DNA of 64,000 nucleotides from Oscillospiraceae bacterium (GTDB lineage: Bacteria > Bacillota > Clostridia > Oscillospirales > Ruminococcaceae): assembly GCA_030539275.1 (NCBI GenBank), contig JAUNSK010000001.1, positions 178,932 through 242,931 on the forward strand. Reading direction: 5' to 3'. A program made the position numbers and the translations under genes. The notes below the pieces were generated by a model. The model worked only from the letters and a program-made list of their open reading frames with translations. It was not told where the DNA came from and did no database searches. Of this stretch, positions 41,204-50,253 are shown piece by piece; within the stretch, counting starts at the first letter, position 1; each line of letters opens with the position of its first letter.

Positions 41204-41383
41204 ATTATTTATTGCTGTATATAATAAATATTGCGCAAAAGTATAACAAATATGTCATGACTTATTATATATAACAGATATGTTCAATAATATGAATATG
41301 TTTTTTGTATGTTTTTTTTATGTTTAAAAATTAACTTATTATAACAAACAGAAGCAGCAAGAGCTATAAAGTATTTAATGTAA

Positions 41384-41430
41384 AACTAAAAGCAGCCTTC
41401 CGACGACGATAACCGCATCGGGAGACTGCT
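41384..41430 (-). terminator. Terminator after triple GH16 gene
   Basis: On the minus strand AGCAGTCTCCCGA pairs (with one bulge and wobble) with TCGGAAGGCTGCT, followed by TTTAGTTTT. The rest of the 41142-41540 gap holds the esterase promoter and AT-rich sequence. Confidence 0.65.
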
Positions 41431-41540
41431 CTATGGTGGAAAGTATGTAAGTAAAAGGTTTGTTATATGAAAATAGATTTTTGTTCAGTACATATTATGA
41501 GTATGTCTGACTTTATATTTTATTTATCCGTTTTGCCGGA

Positions 41541-43620
41541 TTATTGTTTGTTGTAAGTTACCCACTGATACTTTGCTGTGAGAGGAGTGTTGCCGTTAAA
41601 AGGTCTGAGCCAGTCATCAACACCGGTTCCGGGCCATACATTCATCATGATCTTGCCAGGTGTTGTAGGAATGTTGCTGTATGCTGAGTAAACAGGTTTT
41701 CCGTCAACATACCATGTGATATGATCCTTCTGCCAGTCAAAGCCGTATGTATGGTAGCCCTGTGAAGCATCGAATCCGAGATTATACATATACTCGTGAT
41801 TTCCTGTTCCGTTTGTATAGTAGTTAAACTGAACCTTTGTAGTATCTTTGCCGAGTACTTCAATATCAATCTCATCCCATGGATTGTTGTCTGAAGGACC
41901 TGTGTAGGTAAAGAATGATGAAACAACACCGTCGTTCTTTATAGCCTTCATTGATGTTTCATAATAACCGTAATGATAGAAATCAGAAGTTCTGTATTCA
42001 CCGCCTGAGTAATTGTATTTTCCGGAATAATCTCTGTCGATCTTCAGTGTAAGGCCGCCCTCACCGATAACTGCATTTGATTTGTACCAGCCGCAGTTAA
42101 AAGGATTGCCGTTGGTCCATCCGTCAGATGCAAAGAAGAGAGGAGTTTCACCTTTTCTGAAATCAGCAACTGCTGTAGCAGATGCGTTCATATCTGTGCC
42201 ATAATCATCAGGAGCCTTGGTTCCGGGATCGGTTCCTGGGTTTGTTGTTGACTGTGTGGATTTCTTAAATGTAACCCACTGATATTTTGCAGTGAGAGGA
42301 GTGTTGCCGTTAAATGGTTTGAGCCAGTCATTAACACCGGTTCCGGGCCATACATTCATCATGATCCTGCTGGGGGTTTTCGGAATATTGTTTGTTTCAG
42401 AGTGAACAGCCTTTCCGTCAACATACCAGGTGATTTTATCCTTCTGCCAGTCAAAACCGTATGTATGATAACCCTCTGAAGCATCAAAACCAAGATCATA
42501 CATATATTCATGGTTTCCGACTCCGTTAGTATAGTAGTTGAACTGAACCTTTGTGGTATCCTTGCCAAGTACTTCGATATCAATCTCATCCCATGGATTA
42601 TCTTCTGAAGGGCCTGTGTAGGTAAAGAATGATGAAACTACACCGTCATTTTTGATTGCCTTCATTGAAGTCTCATAGTAGCCGTACTGATAGTGATCCT
42701 CAGTTCTGTATTCACCGCCGGAATAATTGTATTTTCCTGTCTGGTCATTGTCAATTTTAAGGGTAAGGCATCCGTCATCAACAACTGCATTTGACTTATA
42801 CCAGCCACAGTCAAAAGGATTGCCGTTTGTCCATCCTTCTGAAGCGAAGAACAGAGGAGTTTCACCTTTTCTGAAATCAGCAACTGTGTCAGCTGTCTGA
42901 TCCATAGCTGTTCCGTAATCAGGGATCTTTTCAGTACCTGGATTATCGTTACCCGGATCCGTTGTTGTTTCAGATTTTTTGAATGTAACCCACTGATATC
43001 TTGCTGTAAGAGGAGTGTTGCCGTTAAATGGTCTGAGCCAGTCATTAACACCGGTTCCGGGCCATACATTCATCATGATCCTGCCGGGAGTCTGCGGAAT
43101 GTTGTTTGTTTCAGAGTGAACAGCCTTTCCGTCAACATACCAGGTGATTTTGTCCTTCTGCCAGTCAAAACCGTATGTATGATAACCCTCTGAAGCATCA
43201 AAACCAAGATCATACATATATTCATGGTTTCCGACTCCGTTGGTATAGTAGTTGAACTGAACCTTTGTGGTATCCTTGCCAAGTACTTCGATATCGATCT
43301 CATCCCATGGATCATCTTCTGAAGGGCCTGTGTAGGTAAAGAATGATGAAACTACACCATCATTTTTGATAGCCTGCATTGAAGTTTCATAGTAACCGTA
43401 ATGATATGTATCGGCTGTTCTGTACTCGCCGCCGGAATAGTTGTATTTGCCTGTTTTGTCACTGTCGATATTAAGTGAAAGACCGCCGTCACCGATAACT
43501 GCATTTTCTTTGTACCAGCCGCAGTCAAAAGGATTGCCGTTGGTCCAGCCGTCAGAGGCAAAGAAGAGAGGAGTTTCACCTTTTCTGAAATCTGCAACCA
43601 TGGTAGCTGATGAATCCATC
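41541..43620 (-). repeat. Triplicated GH16 coding repeat, 714-bp period
   Basis: Matching segments fall at 714-bp intervals (for example the 'CATGATC' block near 41645, 42359 and 43073). The middle and N-terminal copies resemble each other more than the C-terminal copy does. Confidence 0.85.
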
Positions 43621-43907
43621 GGCGTTCCAAGATCAGGAATTACCTTATCAGGATTCATTATTTTGTTTTTCAATAGACAAAAATCGAGAACATTTACTGT
43701 TCCGTCAGAGTTTACATCACCGGTTACATATGCAGAATCATTTTTGCCAAGCAGATAGTTCATGAGCAGCCTGGAGTCTTCTTTTCCTACTGAACCGTTC
43801 AGGTCAACATCAAAGGAACCGGAAAGTGCACATACTGCGCCTGCAGCTGCAGTACAAAATGTTACTGCAAGAACAGCTGCAATACTTTTCTTATAAAACT
43901 TTATCAT
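41541..43907 (-). CDS. Secreted dockerin protein with three tandem GH16 lichenase domains
   Basis: A 788-residue protein after AGGAGGTTTGGTAA. Signal peptide ~1-30; N-terminal dockerin ~32-90 ('[22 protein letters not shown]', '[16 protein letters not shown]'). Three GH16 domains of about 220 residues recur every 238 residues, joined by short Thr/Pro/Asp linkers. Each has the catalytic signature '[20 protein letters not shown]' (nucleophile and acid/base Glu in E-I-D-I-E), plus '[15 protein letters not shown]' and '[20 protein letters not shown]', all as in beta-1,3-1,4-glucanases (lichenases). It should cut mixed-linkage cereal glucan outside the cell. Three active copies in one polypeptide with an N-terminal dockerin is unusual. 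Confidence 0.94.
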   Translation of the reverse strand: MIKFYKKSIAAVLAVTFCTAAAGAVCALSGSFDVDLNGSVGKEDSRLLMNYLLGKNDSAYVTGDVNSDGTVNVLDFCLLKNKIMNPDKVIPDLGTPMDSSATMVADFRKGETPLFFASDGWTNGNPFDCGWYKENAVIGDGGLSLNIDSDKTGKYNYSGGEYRTADTYHYGYYETSMQAIKNDGVVSSFFTYTGPSEDDPWDEIDIEVLGKDTTKVQFNYYTNGVGNHEYMYDLGFDASEGYHTYGFDWQKDKITWYVDGKAVHSETNNIPQTPGRIMMNVWPGTGVNDWLRPFNGNTPLTARYQWVTFKKSETTTDPGNDNPGTEKIPDYGTAMDQTADTVADFRKGETPLFFASEGWTNGNPFDCGWYKSNAVVDDGCLTLKIDNDQTGKYNYSGGEYRTEDHYQYGYYETSMKAIKNDGVVSSFFTYTGPSEDNPWDEIDIEVLGKDTTKVQFNYYTNGVGNHEYMYDLGFDASEGYHTYGFDWQKDKITWYVDGKAVHSETNNIPKTPSRIMMNVWPGTGVNDWLKPFNGNTPLTAKYQWVTFKKSTQSTTNPGTDPGTKAPDDYGTDMNASATAVADFRKGETPLFFASDGWTNGNPFNCGWYKSNAVIGEGGLTLKIDRDYSGKYNYSGGEYRTSDFYHYGYYETSMKAIKNDGVVSSFFTYTGPSDNNPWDEIDIEVLGKDTTKVQFNYYTNGTGNHEYMYNLGFDASQGYHTYGFDWQKDHITWYVDGKPVYSAYSNIPTTPGKIMMNVWPGTGVDDWLRPFNGNTPLTAKYQWVTYNKQ

Positions 43908-43961
43908 TTACCAAACCTCCTGTTAAACTTTTGAACACTCTTCTGATATTATGTTATTGCT

Positions 43962-43967
43962 ATTATA
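43962..43967 (-). promoter_or_regulatory. Probable -10 box for triple GH16 gene
   Basis: TATAAT on the minus strand about 55 nt before the ATG; the -35 (TATTGT) is weak, so activation by a regulator is possible. The gap from 43968 to 44142 is AT-rich with nothing else recognised. Confidence 0.45.
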
Positions 43968-44142
43968 TCACTGAAAAATAGTAAACAATATAACTTTATT
44001 AATAAAAATAGTAATATCTTAACCTAATTTAATATTAAAGATGACCAATATACATATTAATATCAAATATAGAAAATGTAATTATTTATTTATTTTACCT
44101 TATAACAAATTTCAGAAAAAATAATAAAAATGTAAATATTTA

Positions 44143-44172
44143 TTGAAATTTTGTATGGTTTTATGTTATAAT
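44143..44172 (+). promoter_or_regulatory. Promoter for gtrA-type gene
   Basis: TTGAAA at 44143-44148, 18-nt spacer, extended -10 TATGTTATAAT ending at 44172. The 18 bases ending in this -10 (ATGGTTTTATGTTATAAT) also occur in the carboxypeptidase promoter at 32121-32138. Confidence 0.6.
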
Positions 44173-44333
44173 ATAAAAATGTGAGTATGCTTTTTTTTGA
44201 AAGAATATATTACAGTTAAAATAAATCAGGTTATTAAAAAAATGTGATTAACTGATGCATGTCATTACACACAGCAGCGTTACTCATCAGGAACACCGAC
44301 TCACAGACTATATAGTAAAGGAGACTGATATTA

Positions 44334-44795
44334 TTGAAGGAATTGCTGCAGCTTATCTTCAGGTTTGACTTAAAATCACTCTTTCTGACTCCGACAGATA
44401 ACGGAATGATCAAGTTTTTCAGGTATTGTTTTGTCGGCGGAATTGCTTTTGTAGCTGATTTTCTATCTTTCGGACTTACATGCAAGCTGCTTGGCGAAGG
44501 CAAAGCAGTTATTGTAACAGCTACAACTGCAGGATTTATAGTAGGGCTTACAGTAAATTTTCTGCTGTCCAAAAAGTTTGTTTTTACTGAAGATGCAAAT
44601 AATACATCAAGAAAAGGGGAGTTCATCTGGTACACAGTCATAGGACTTATCGGATGGGGACTCAATGTTATACTGATGCTTGTATGTACAGAGTGGATCT
44701 TTGCAATGAACAAATACATAGCTAAAATTATAGTCGCATTAATTGTCCTTGTATATAATTATTTAGCAAGAAAAATAATACTTTATTCAAAATAA
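44334..44795 (+). CDS. GtrA-family membrane protein
   Basis: A 153-residue protein with a probable TTG start at 44334, AAAGGAG lying about 11 nt upstream; the next ATG (44406) would cut into the first membrane helix. Four hydrophobic segments carry the family pattern ('FFRYCFVGGIAFVADFLSFGL', 'AGFIVGLTVNFLLSKKFVF', 'FIWYTVIGLIGWGLNVILMLV', 'AKIIVALIVLVYNYLARKIILY'). GtrA-type proteins help move prenyl-linked sugars across the membrane for surface glycan decoration. It lies 19 nt upstream of an FAD oxidoreductase related to galactopyranose mutases, in a likely operon. Confidence 0.88.
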   Translation: MKELLQLIFRFDLKSLFLTPTDNGMIKFFRYCFVGGIAFVADFLSFGLTCKLLGEGKAVIVTATTAGFIVGLTVNFLLSKKFVFTEDANNTSRKGEFIWYTVIGLIGWGLNVILMLVCTEWIFAMNKYIAKIIVALIVLVYNYLARKIILYSK

Positions 44796-44814
44796 TAATT
44801 AAGGAGAAGTAAAT

Positions 44815-46383
44815 ATGGAAAACATTATTATTATCGGAGCAGGTCCGGCAGGCCTGACAGCTGCGTATGAACTGCTGAAACAAGCACCTGACAAGTATAA
44901 AGTAACTATTCTTGAAGAATCCGGTTCTATCGGAGGCATATCCAGAACTGTCAGATACGGCGGAAACAGAATGGATATCGGAGGACACAGATTTTTCTCA
45001 AAGGATCAGGATGTTACAAGATGGTGGGATGAAATAATGCCTACACAGGGAAAGCCGTCATTTGATGATATAAAACTCGGACGTGAGAAAAAACTTAAGA
45101 ACGGCGGACCTGATCCTGAAAAGACAGATGAAGTAATGCTTGTAAGAAACAGAGTTTCACGTATCTACTATAAACACAAGTTTTTTGACTATCCTATTTC
45201 AATGAAACCACAGACATTCAAGAATATGGGATTTTCATCAACAGTGAAGTCAGGCTGCAGCTACATAAAATCCTGTGTTGTTAAAAAGCCTGAGGATTCA
45301 CTTGAAAACTTCTATATAAACCGTTTCGGCAAAACTCTGTACAGTATGTTCTTTGAGGGATATACAGAGAAACTGTGGGGAAGACATCCGCGTGAGATAT
45401 CAGCTGAATGGGGAGCTCAGAGAGTAAAGGGCCTTTCAATTCTTGCAATTATCAAGGACGTATTTTCAAAAATAGCTCCTAAAAAGGATAATGCACATAA
45501 GGAAACATCACTTATTGAAGAATTCTTTTACCCGAAATTCGGTCCGGGACATCTCTGGGAGACTGTAGCACATCATATTGAAGAAATGGGCGGAACGATC
45601 CTTAAAAATCACGAGGTTAAGAAAATTCATACTGAGAACAACAGAGTGACTTCTCTCACTGTTGACTGTGACGGTACACAAAAAGAGATCTCAGGAGATA
45701 TCTTCATTTCATCAATGCCTGTCAAGGATCTGGTTACAGGTATGAATGATGTTCCTCAGAATATAAACGAATGGGCTGCAGGACTTCCTTACAGAGATTT
45801 CGTAACTGTAGGACTTCTTGTAGACAAGCTCAATCTTAAAAACGAGACAAAGATCAAAACACTCGGTAATATAGTACCTGACTGCTGGATATACGTTCAG
45901 GATACAGGTGTCAAGCTCGGAAGAATTCAGATATTCAACAACTGGTCTCCTTACATGGTATCGGATCCGGAGCATACTGTATGGATAGGACTTGAGTACT
46001 TCTGTTCAGAGGGAGACAAGTTCTGGAATATGAGCGATACAGACTGCATTAAGATGGCTGTTAATGAACTCGTAAGCATGGGAGTAATAAACAGCGCAGC
46101 TGATGTAAAGGACAGTCACCGTGAGAAAGTCAAGAAGGCTTATCCGGCTTACTTTGACACATATGATCATATGAATGAAATAACCGAATATCTCTGCAAA
46201 TTTGATAACCTGTACTGTGTCGGAAGAAACGGACAGCATCGTTACAATAACATGGATCATTCTATGGTAACTGCTTTTGAAACTGTTAAAAACATTACTC
46301 AGGGAATTACAAGCAAGGATAATATCTGGAATGTTAATACTGAGAAGGAATATCACGAAGAAAAGTCAGAAAGTGCTCAGTAA
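44815..46383 (+). CDS. FAD-dependent oxidoreductase, UDP-galactopyranose mutase/protoporphyrinogen oxidase-like
   Basis: A 522-residue protein after AAGGAGAAG. The N-terminal dinucleotide fold is '[19 protein letters not shown]', followed by '[15 protein letters not shown]' and '[22 protein letters not shown]', as in NAD(P)/FAD amine-oxidase-like enzymes of surface sugar pathways. Further motifs: '[30 protein letters not shown]' and the C-terminal FAD contact '[23 protein letters not shown]'. It probably acts on a nucleotide or lipid-linked sugar, working with the GtrA protein encoded upstream. True UGM activity is not certain. Confidence 0.82.
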   Translation: MENIIIIGAGPAGLTAAYELLKQAPDKYKVTILEESGSIGGISRTVRYGGNRMDIGGHRFFSKDQDVTRWWDEIMPTQGKPSFDDIKLGREKKLKNGGPDPEKTDEVMLVRNRVSRIYYKHKFFDYPISMKPQTFKNMGFSSTVKSGCSYIKSCVVKKPEDSLENFYINRFGKTLYSMFFEGYTEKLWGRHPREISAEWGAQRVKGLSILAIIKDVFSKIAPKKDNAHKETSLIEEFFYPKFGPGHLWETVAHHIEEMGGTILKNHEVKKIHTENNRVTSLTVDCDGTQKEISGDIFISSMPVKDLVTGMNDVPQNINEWAAGLPYRDFVTVGLLVDKLNLKNETKIKTLGNIVPDCWIYVQDTGVKLGRIQIFNNWSPYMVSDPEHTVWIGLEYFCSEGDKFWNMSDTDCIKMAVNELVSMGVINSAADVKDSHREKVKKAYPAYFDTYDHMNEITEYLCKFDNLYCVGRNGQHRYNNMDHSMVTAFETVKNITQGITSKDNIWNVNTEKEYHEEKSESAQ

Positions 46384-46453
46384 TTAAAACATATTTAACT
46401 AAATTATATTATTAAATATAATTTCATTAAAAAAAATTAATAATTTAAAAGAT

Positions 46454-46486
46454 AAGAGGGGCTGCTTTATGCAACCCTTCTTTTTT
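46454..46486 (+). terminator. Terminator after FAD oxidoreductase gene
   Basis: AAGAGGGGCTGC pairs imperfectly with GCAACCCTTCTT (loop TTTAT), followed by T6. Confidence 0.7.
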
Positions 46487-46663
46487 GTATAAAAATGTCT
46501 GAAAAATATTTATACAAAAAAATATATATTAATAGTTAAGTAAGTTGACATTATTACCACGTTAATCTATAATTAATGTATAATCTTTTAAAACTAATAA
46601 AAAAAGAACGATTTAAAAAAAATAATCAATTGCAGACTGTTATTTGGAAAAGAGGGATGGAGA

Positions 46664-49600
46664 ATGGTTGCTGTTAAGGTCTGGTATAAGTGTGAAAACG
46701 ATATTACACAGTCAAGAATTACTATTGACGGCATAGAATTCGACACTGACAGGATAAAAGACAAAAAAATTGAAATATGGACCAGCCCTTTTTTTATTGA
46801 CGGGGTAAAATGGAACGGATTTTATGCTGAAATGATAAAAAGCATTAAGAGCAGTGATTTTACAGTAGAATTTCATGGCTCTGATGACAGCTATATGGTA
46901 ATAAAAAAAGCACTGGATAATCACTATATCAGCATAAGTAAATACGCAGGAGCTGAACCTGCTGCAGGTTACCAGACGCCGCCTAATGATTTCAGGATCC
47001 TCTCAGGCAGCATTCATATAGATCCCAGGTTCTGTATATATGTTAAACTTAAAAATAAATTTATGTCTATGGCACATGAGCTCAGTGCCGAGTTTGTACA
47101 GGTGTATGAAAAGAGGATACGGAATATAGGTGACTTTGCATGTGATGCGATGACTATATACAACAAGGTAATGGAATGTGCATTTGACAGAAGCATCAGC
47201 ATCATTATCAATACTACTGCCGAGACACGTCTTGATAAGGCGGCTCTTATGAACGGATACCTGTATACATCTTCTTCATACAAAAACATGTATAATTCTA
47301 TGTGCTCCGCTATGGCACTTGAGGAAGCGTCTGCTGAGGCTCAGAATGATCCGCAGAATCAGCAGCCGGATAAAAAGAATAATATTAATTTCAGATACAG
47401 AATAATGAACTTCAGAAAGTTTAAAGATATCTGCAGATGTGACAAGCTCGCAGCCTGTGTTTATAACGATATAGCAGGAGTATATTACTATCTGTGTCTT
47501 AATACAAGACTGGGTGAAATAATAATTGATCCTCGTCAGGCCAGAGAAAACGAATATAAGGCATATGAGATATTCAGAAGCATTGAGTCACTTACACAGG
47601 AAGATGAGATACGTGATTCGTTTATTAAGGTATTCAGATTGTATCCATATAATATTGATTATTTTACTGGATATCTTAAACGCTACTGTGATCCTGACGG
47701 CGAACTTGCAAGAATGGCTGCGTTTATGAGTATCGATATTTCACAGGTTACCGAGAAACTTATCAATCAGAAATTTCAAAACGAAAGCTTTGACACATAT
47801 GAGAAGGCTGTTTCACTCAGAGACCGCATAATCAAAGAAATGGATAAGTACTCAGTCAGCACCTGCAGTGTGCTTGCTCAGGTTAATCAGAAAATGGATA
47901 TTCTGGGCAGAACCTATAAGGGTATTGTTTATGAAACGCCTCAGCTCAGAAATAAGGCACTGGGTCAGGATACTGAACTTTCCGGTTTGTGCAGCGAGCT
48001 TGATACGATGGATCATGATGCGTGTACAGAGCTAAAAAAACAAATAGCTGAAAAAAAGTATACAGAACATATTGCAGATGAATATATTAAACAGATCGAT
48101 ATACATATGAACAGATGTGAGTGTGAGATTCTTGATAAGCTGGTTGAGAATATTGAAAATGCAGACAACACTCAGCTGTATGAGATCAGAAAACAGATCA
48201 CCAGTATGTCGCAGCAGCATAGTTTTCAGAGTGCTGTAAGTAAAAGATACCTGGCAATGGTAACTAAGGCAATAGATAAAAATTCGCAGCAGCAGATCAT
48301 ATCCGGTATGACTGATATCTCACATAAAAACTCAGAAGAACTTGATGAGATAATAAAGTTTATTGATCAGATTGATTGTTCACAGGATATCAGGGAAAAG
48401 TATATCAGCACAGTGAATGGTTATAAAAGGGCAATACTCGCCGGAAAATACTCACAGAAACTCAGAAAGGTCATAGACAGCTGCAGTGATTTTATATCTA
48501 TCGTAAACTGTGACAATGAAGAATATATAAAGACAGAAGCGTATCTTAGCGAATATATAAGCAAGTACGGTTTTTCAGCCGATGAACCTGTAATTGCATA
48601 TATAGTACTATCAAACATGCCAAGAGTAATATATACAAACAAAAGGATCGTGAGCATAAGTGCTGACAGGTCTGTTCTGACAGATGAGTTTATAGTCTGC
48701 GAGATCAAAAAGAAGGTTTTTTCAAATCAGATCTACTTTTCTATGAAGCAGACACAGGATTGTTTTAGTTTTGATATAGTAAATAACAGATATGCAGATG
48801 GCTTGTGCTGGTTTACAAATCTGTTTGTACAGATAATTCAGGATAAGAACAAAGTTCTGGATGAGATGTGTCGTGATCTTGACACGCCCGGTTTCAATGA
48901 GCTGCTGCAGATAAAACACAGTATATGTGTATCTCAGTGCAGCACCATTCTTAAGGATATATATCTTGCAAAAGCAGATGCAGCAATTGAAGACCGGAGA
49001 GAAAAATCCAGACGAAGCTATCTGAACGGACTCAGAGACAGTGTTGGCAAAATGAACTATGAACAGATGTGTCAGAAGATCTCAGGAATAAGAAATCATA
49101 CTGATAAAGAATATCTAAGATGTAAAAGCTTTGTTACAGAAGGAGAGGCACTGAGCATTGTTCTGTCGGTTAAAACAGCCGAGGACGAAAAGAAACTTTC
49201 ACAAATGTTTGCAAATGTTGAAAAAGCAGGATTAGATGAGCTTGTAACACTGAAAAATGAACTGTCATCATCAAACTTCATGAAGAGTGTGTCTGACAGG
49301 TATGAAAATTATCTTGATAAACGAATCTCATATGTTCAGACTCAGATAAGAAACAAAACGCTTATAGAAATAAAAAACAGACTTGCTGAAATAAAGTATG
49401 AGGATATTTATGTAAAGCTTAGAAATGTCCGAAATGAAACGGATGAGGACTATCTCAGATATTCAGCTTACATATCCAAGGATGAGTTTACAATGATGCT
49501 TATCGAACTCAAAGCGTCGATCGAGGACAATATGCTTTCGCAGATGTGCAACGATCTCAGCAGTCTTGGATATGATGAACTTAAAGAACTCAGACAGAAA

Positions 49601-50125
49601 ATAAGTGACAGTCAGTTTATTGAGAAAACAGCTGCGCCGTATCTTAACAGGATCGACATGGTTATAGGAAATGTGAGAAAAGAAAATCATGACAAATACA
49701 TAAATACCCTGTATGAGCAGATAAGTAATATGGACCATAAACAGCTTGTCAGCACAATTCACGCAATAATGCAGTCAAAGGACAGCATTTTTGAGGAGTG
49801 TGTTCCAAAGGCTGAGGCTGTTGCAATAGTAACCAGAAAAAAAGCACAGCATGAAACAAACGAGCTTGAATCCATGTTTGAACGCTTCGGATATATGAGT
49901 ACAAAGGAAATAGGAAAGCTCTATAAAAATCTTCAGAATATAGAAAGCATGCATACCTTTGATCCCGAAACAGTAAAGCCGTATCTCAGAAAAATAGAAA
50001 AGGAACTGAGAATCAGGGATAAAAAGGGCAGAAAGAAAGGCTATACCGTATGTCCTAACTGCGGAGTACCTGCCAGAACAGGCAGTCCGTTCTGCGGTGC
50101 GTGCGGTGCGAGAATAGAAGAATGA
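46664..50125 (+). CDS. Large repeat protein with PH-like region and C-terminal zinc ribbon, unknown function
   Basis: A 1153-residue protein with GAGGGATGGAGA before the ATG; no signal peptide or membrane segment. Residues 1-110 form a beta-rich domain that I cannot name, and 240-430 are mixed. From ~440 a helical unit recurs ('L-x2-M-C-x-D-L-x4-Y-D-E-L-x2-L-x3-I'), near residues 443, 492, 547, 734, 848, 959 and 1070; the last four are spaced by ~111-114 residues and alternate with a second unit ('M-x-Y-E-Q-x3-K-I-x2-I-R-N-x-T-D-x2-Y-L-R'). Residues ~630-725 look like a bacterial PH/GRAM-type domain ('DEPVIAYIVLSNMPRVIYTNKRIVSIS'). The C-terminus is a four-Cys zinc ribbon ('CPNCGVPARTGSPFCGACG'). 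A cytosolic scaffold role is inference. Confidence 0.75.
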   Translation: MVAVKVWYKCENDITQSRITIDGIEFDTDRIKDKKIEIWTSPFFIDGVKWNGFYAEMIKSIKSSDFTVEFHGSDDSYMVIKKALDNHYISISKYAGAEPAAGYQTPPNDFRILSGSIHIDPRFCIYVKLKNKFMSMAHELSAEFVQVYEKRIRNIGDFACDAMTIYNKVMECAFDRSISIIINTTAETRLDKAALMNGYLYTSSSYKNMYNSMCSAMALEEASAEAQNDPQNQQPDKKNNINFRYRIMNFRKFKDICRCDKLAACVYNDIAGVYYYLCLNTRLGEIIIDPRQARENEYKAYEIFRSIESLTQEDEIRDSFIKVFRLYPYNIDYFTGYLKRYCDPDGELARMAAFMSIDISQVTEKLINQKFQNESFDTYEKAVSLRDRIIKEMDKYSVSTCSVLAQVNQKMDILGRTYKGIVYETPQLRNKALGQDTELSGLCSELDTMDHDACTELKKQIAEKKYTEHIADEYIKQIDIHMNRCECEILDKLVENIENADNTQLYEIRKQITSMSQQHSFQSAVSKRYLAMVTKAIDKNSQQQIISGMTDISHKNSEELDEIIKFIDQIDCSQDIREKYISTVNGYKRAILAGKYSQKLRKVIDSCSDFISIVNCDNEEYIKTEAYLSEYISKYGFSADEPVIAYIVLSNMPRVIYTNKRIVSISADRSVLTDEFIVCEIKKKVFSNQIYFSMKQTQDCFSFDIVNNRYADGLCWFTNLFVQIIQDKNKVLDEMCRDLDTPGFNELLQIKHSICVSQCSTILKDIYLAKADAAIEDRREKSRRSYLNGLRDSVGKMNYEQMCQKISGIRNHTDKEYLRCKSFVTEGEALSIVLSVKTAEDEKKLSQMFANVEKAGLDELVTLKNELSSSNFMKSVSDRYENYLDKRISYVQTQIRNKTLIEIKNRLAEIKYEDIYVKLRNVRNETDEDYLRYSAYISKDEFTMMLIELKASIEDNMLSQMCNDLSSLGYDELKELRQKISDSQFIEKTAAPYLNRIDMVIGNVRKENHDKYINTLYEQISNMDHKQLVSTIHAIMQSKDSIFEECVPKAEAVAIVTRKKAQHETNELESMFERFGYMSTKEIGKLYKNLQNIESMHTFDPETVKPYLRKIEKELRIRDKKGRKKGYTVCPNCGVPARTGSPFCGACGARIEE
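48860..50000 (+). repeat. Three ~333-bp coding repeats in the zinc-ribbon protein
   Basis: Encoded helical units begin at residues ~734, 848, 959 and 1070, giving three full periods of about 111-114 residues. The DNA copies are diverged, so the repeats are old and kept at protein level. Confidence 0.65.
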
Positions 50126-50164
50126 GCTTTTCTTTATTGAGAGCCGGCACATTTATTTTATATA

Positions 50165-50203
50165 AAAAAACAGTGGATCCCTGCCCGGGATCCACTGTTT
50201 TTG
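50165..50203. terminator. Bidirectional terminator between repeat protein and Bce-type permease
   Basis: AAAACAGTGGATCCC pairs with GGGATCCACTGTTTT around CTGCCC-type loop, with A and T runs on either side, between convergent genes. Confidence 0.88.
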
Positions 50204-50253
50204 TTTGAGATTAACACTTTGTTTTGTTGTCTTGTCTTTTTATTTTTCTTTTT

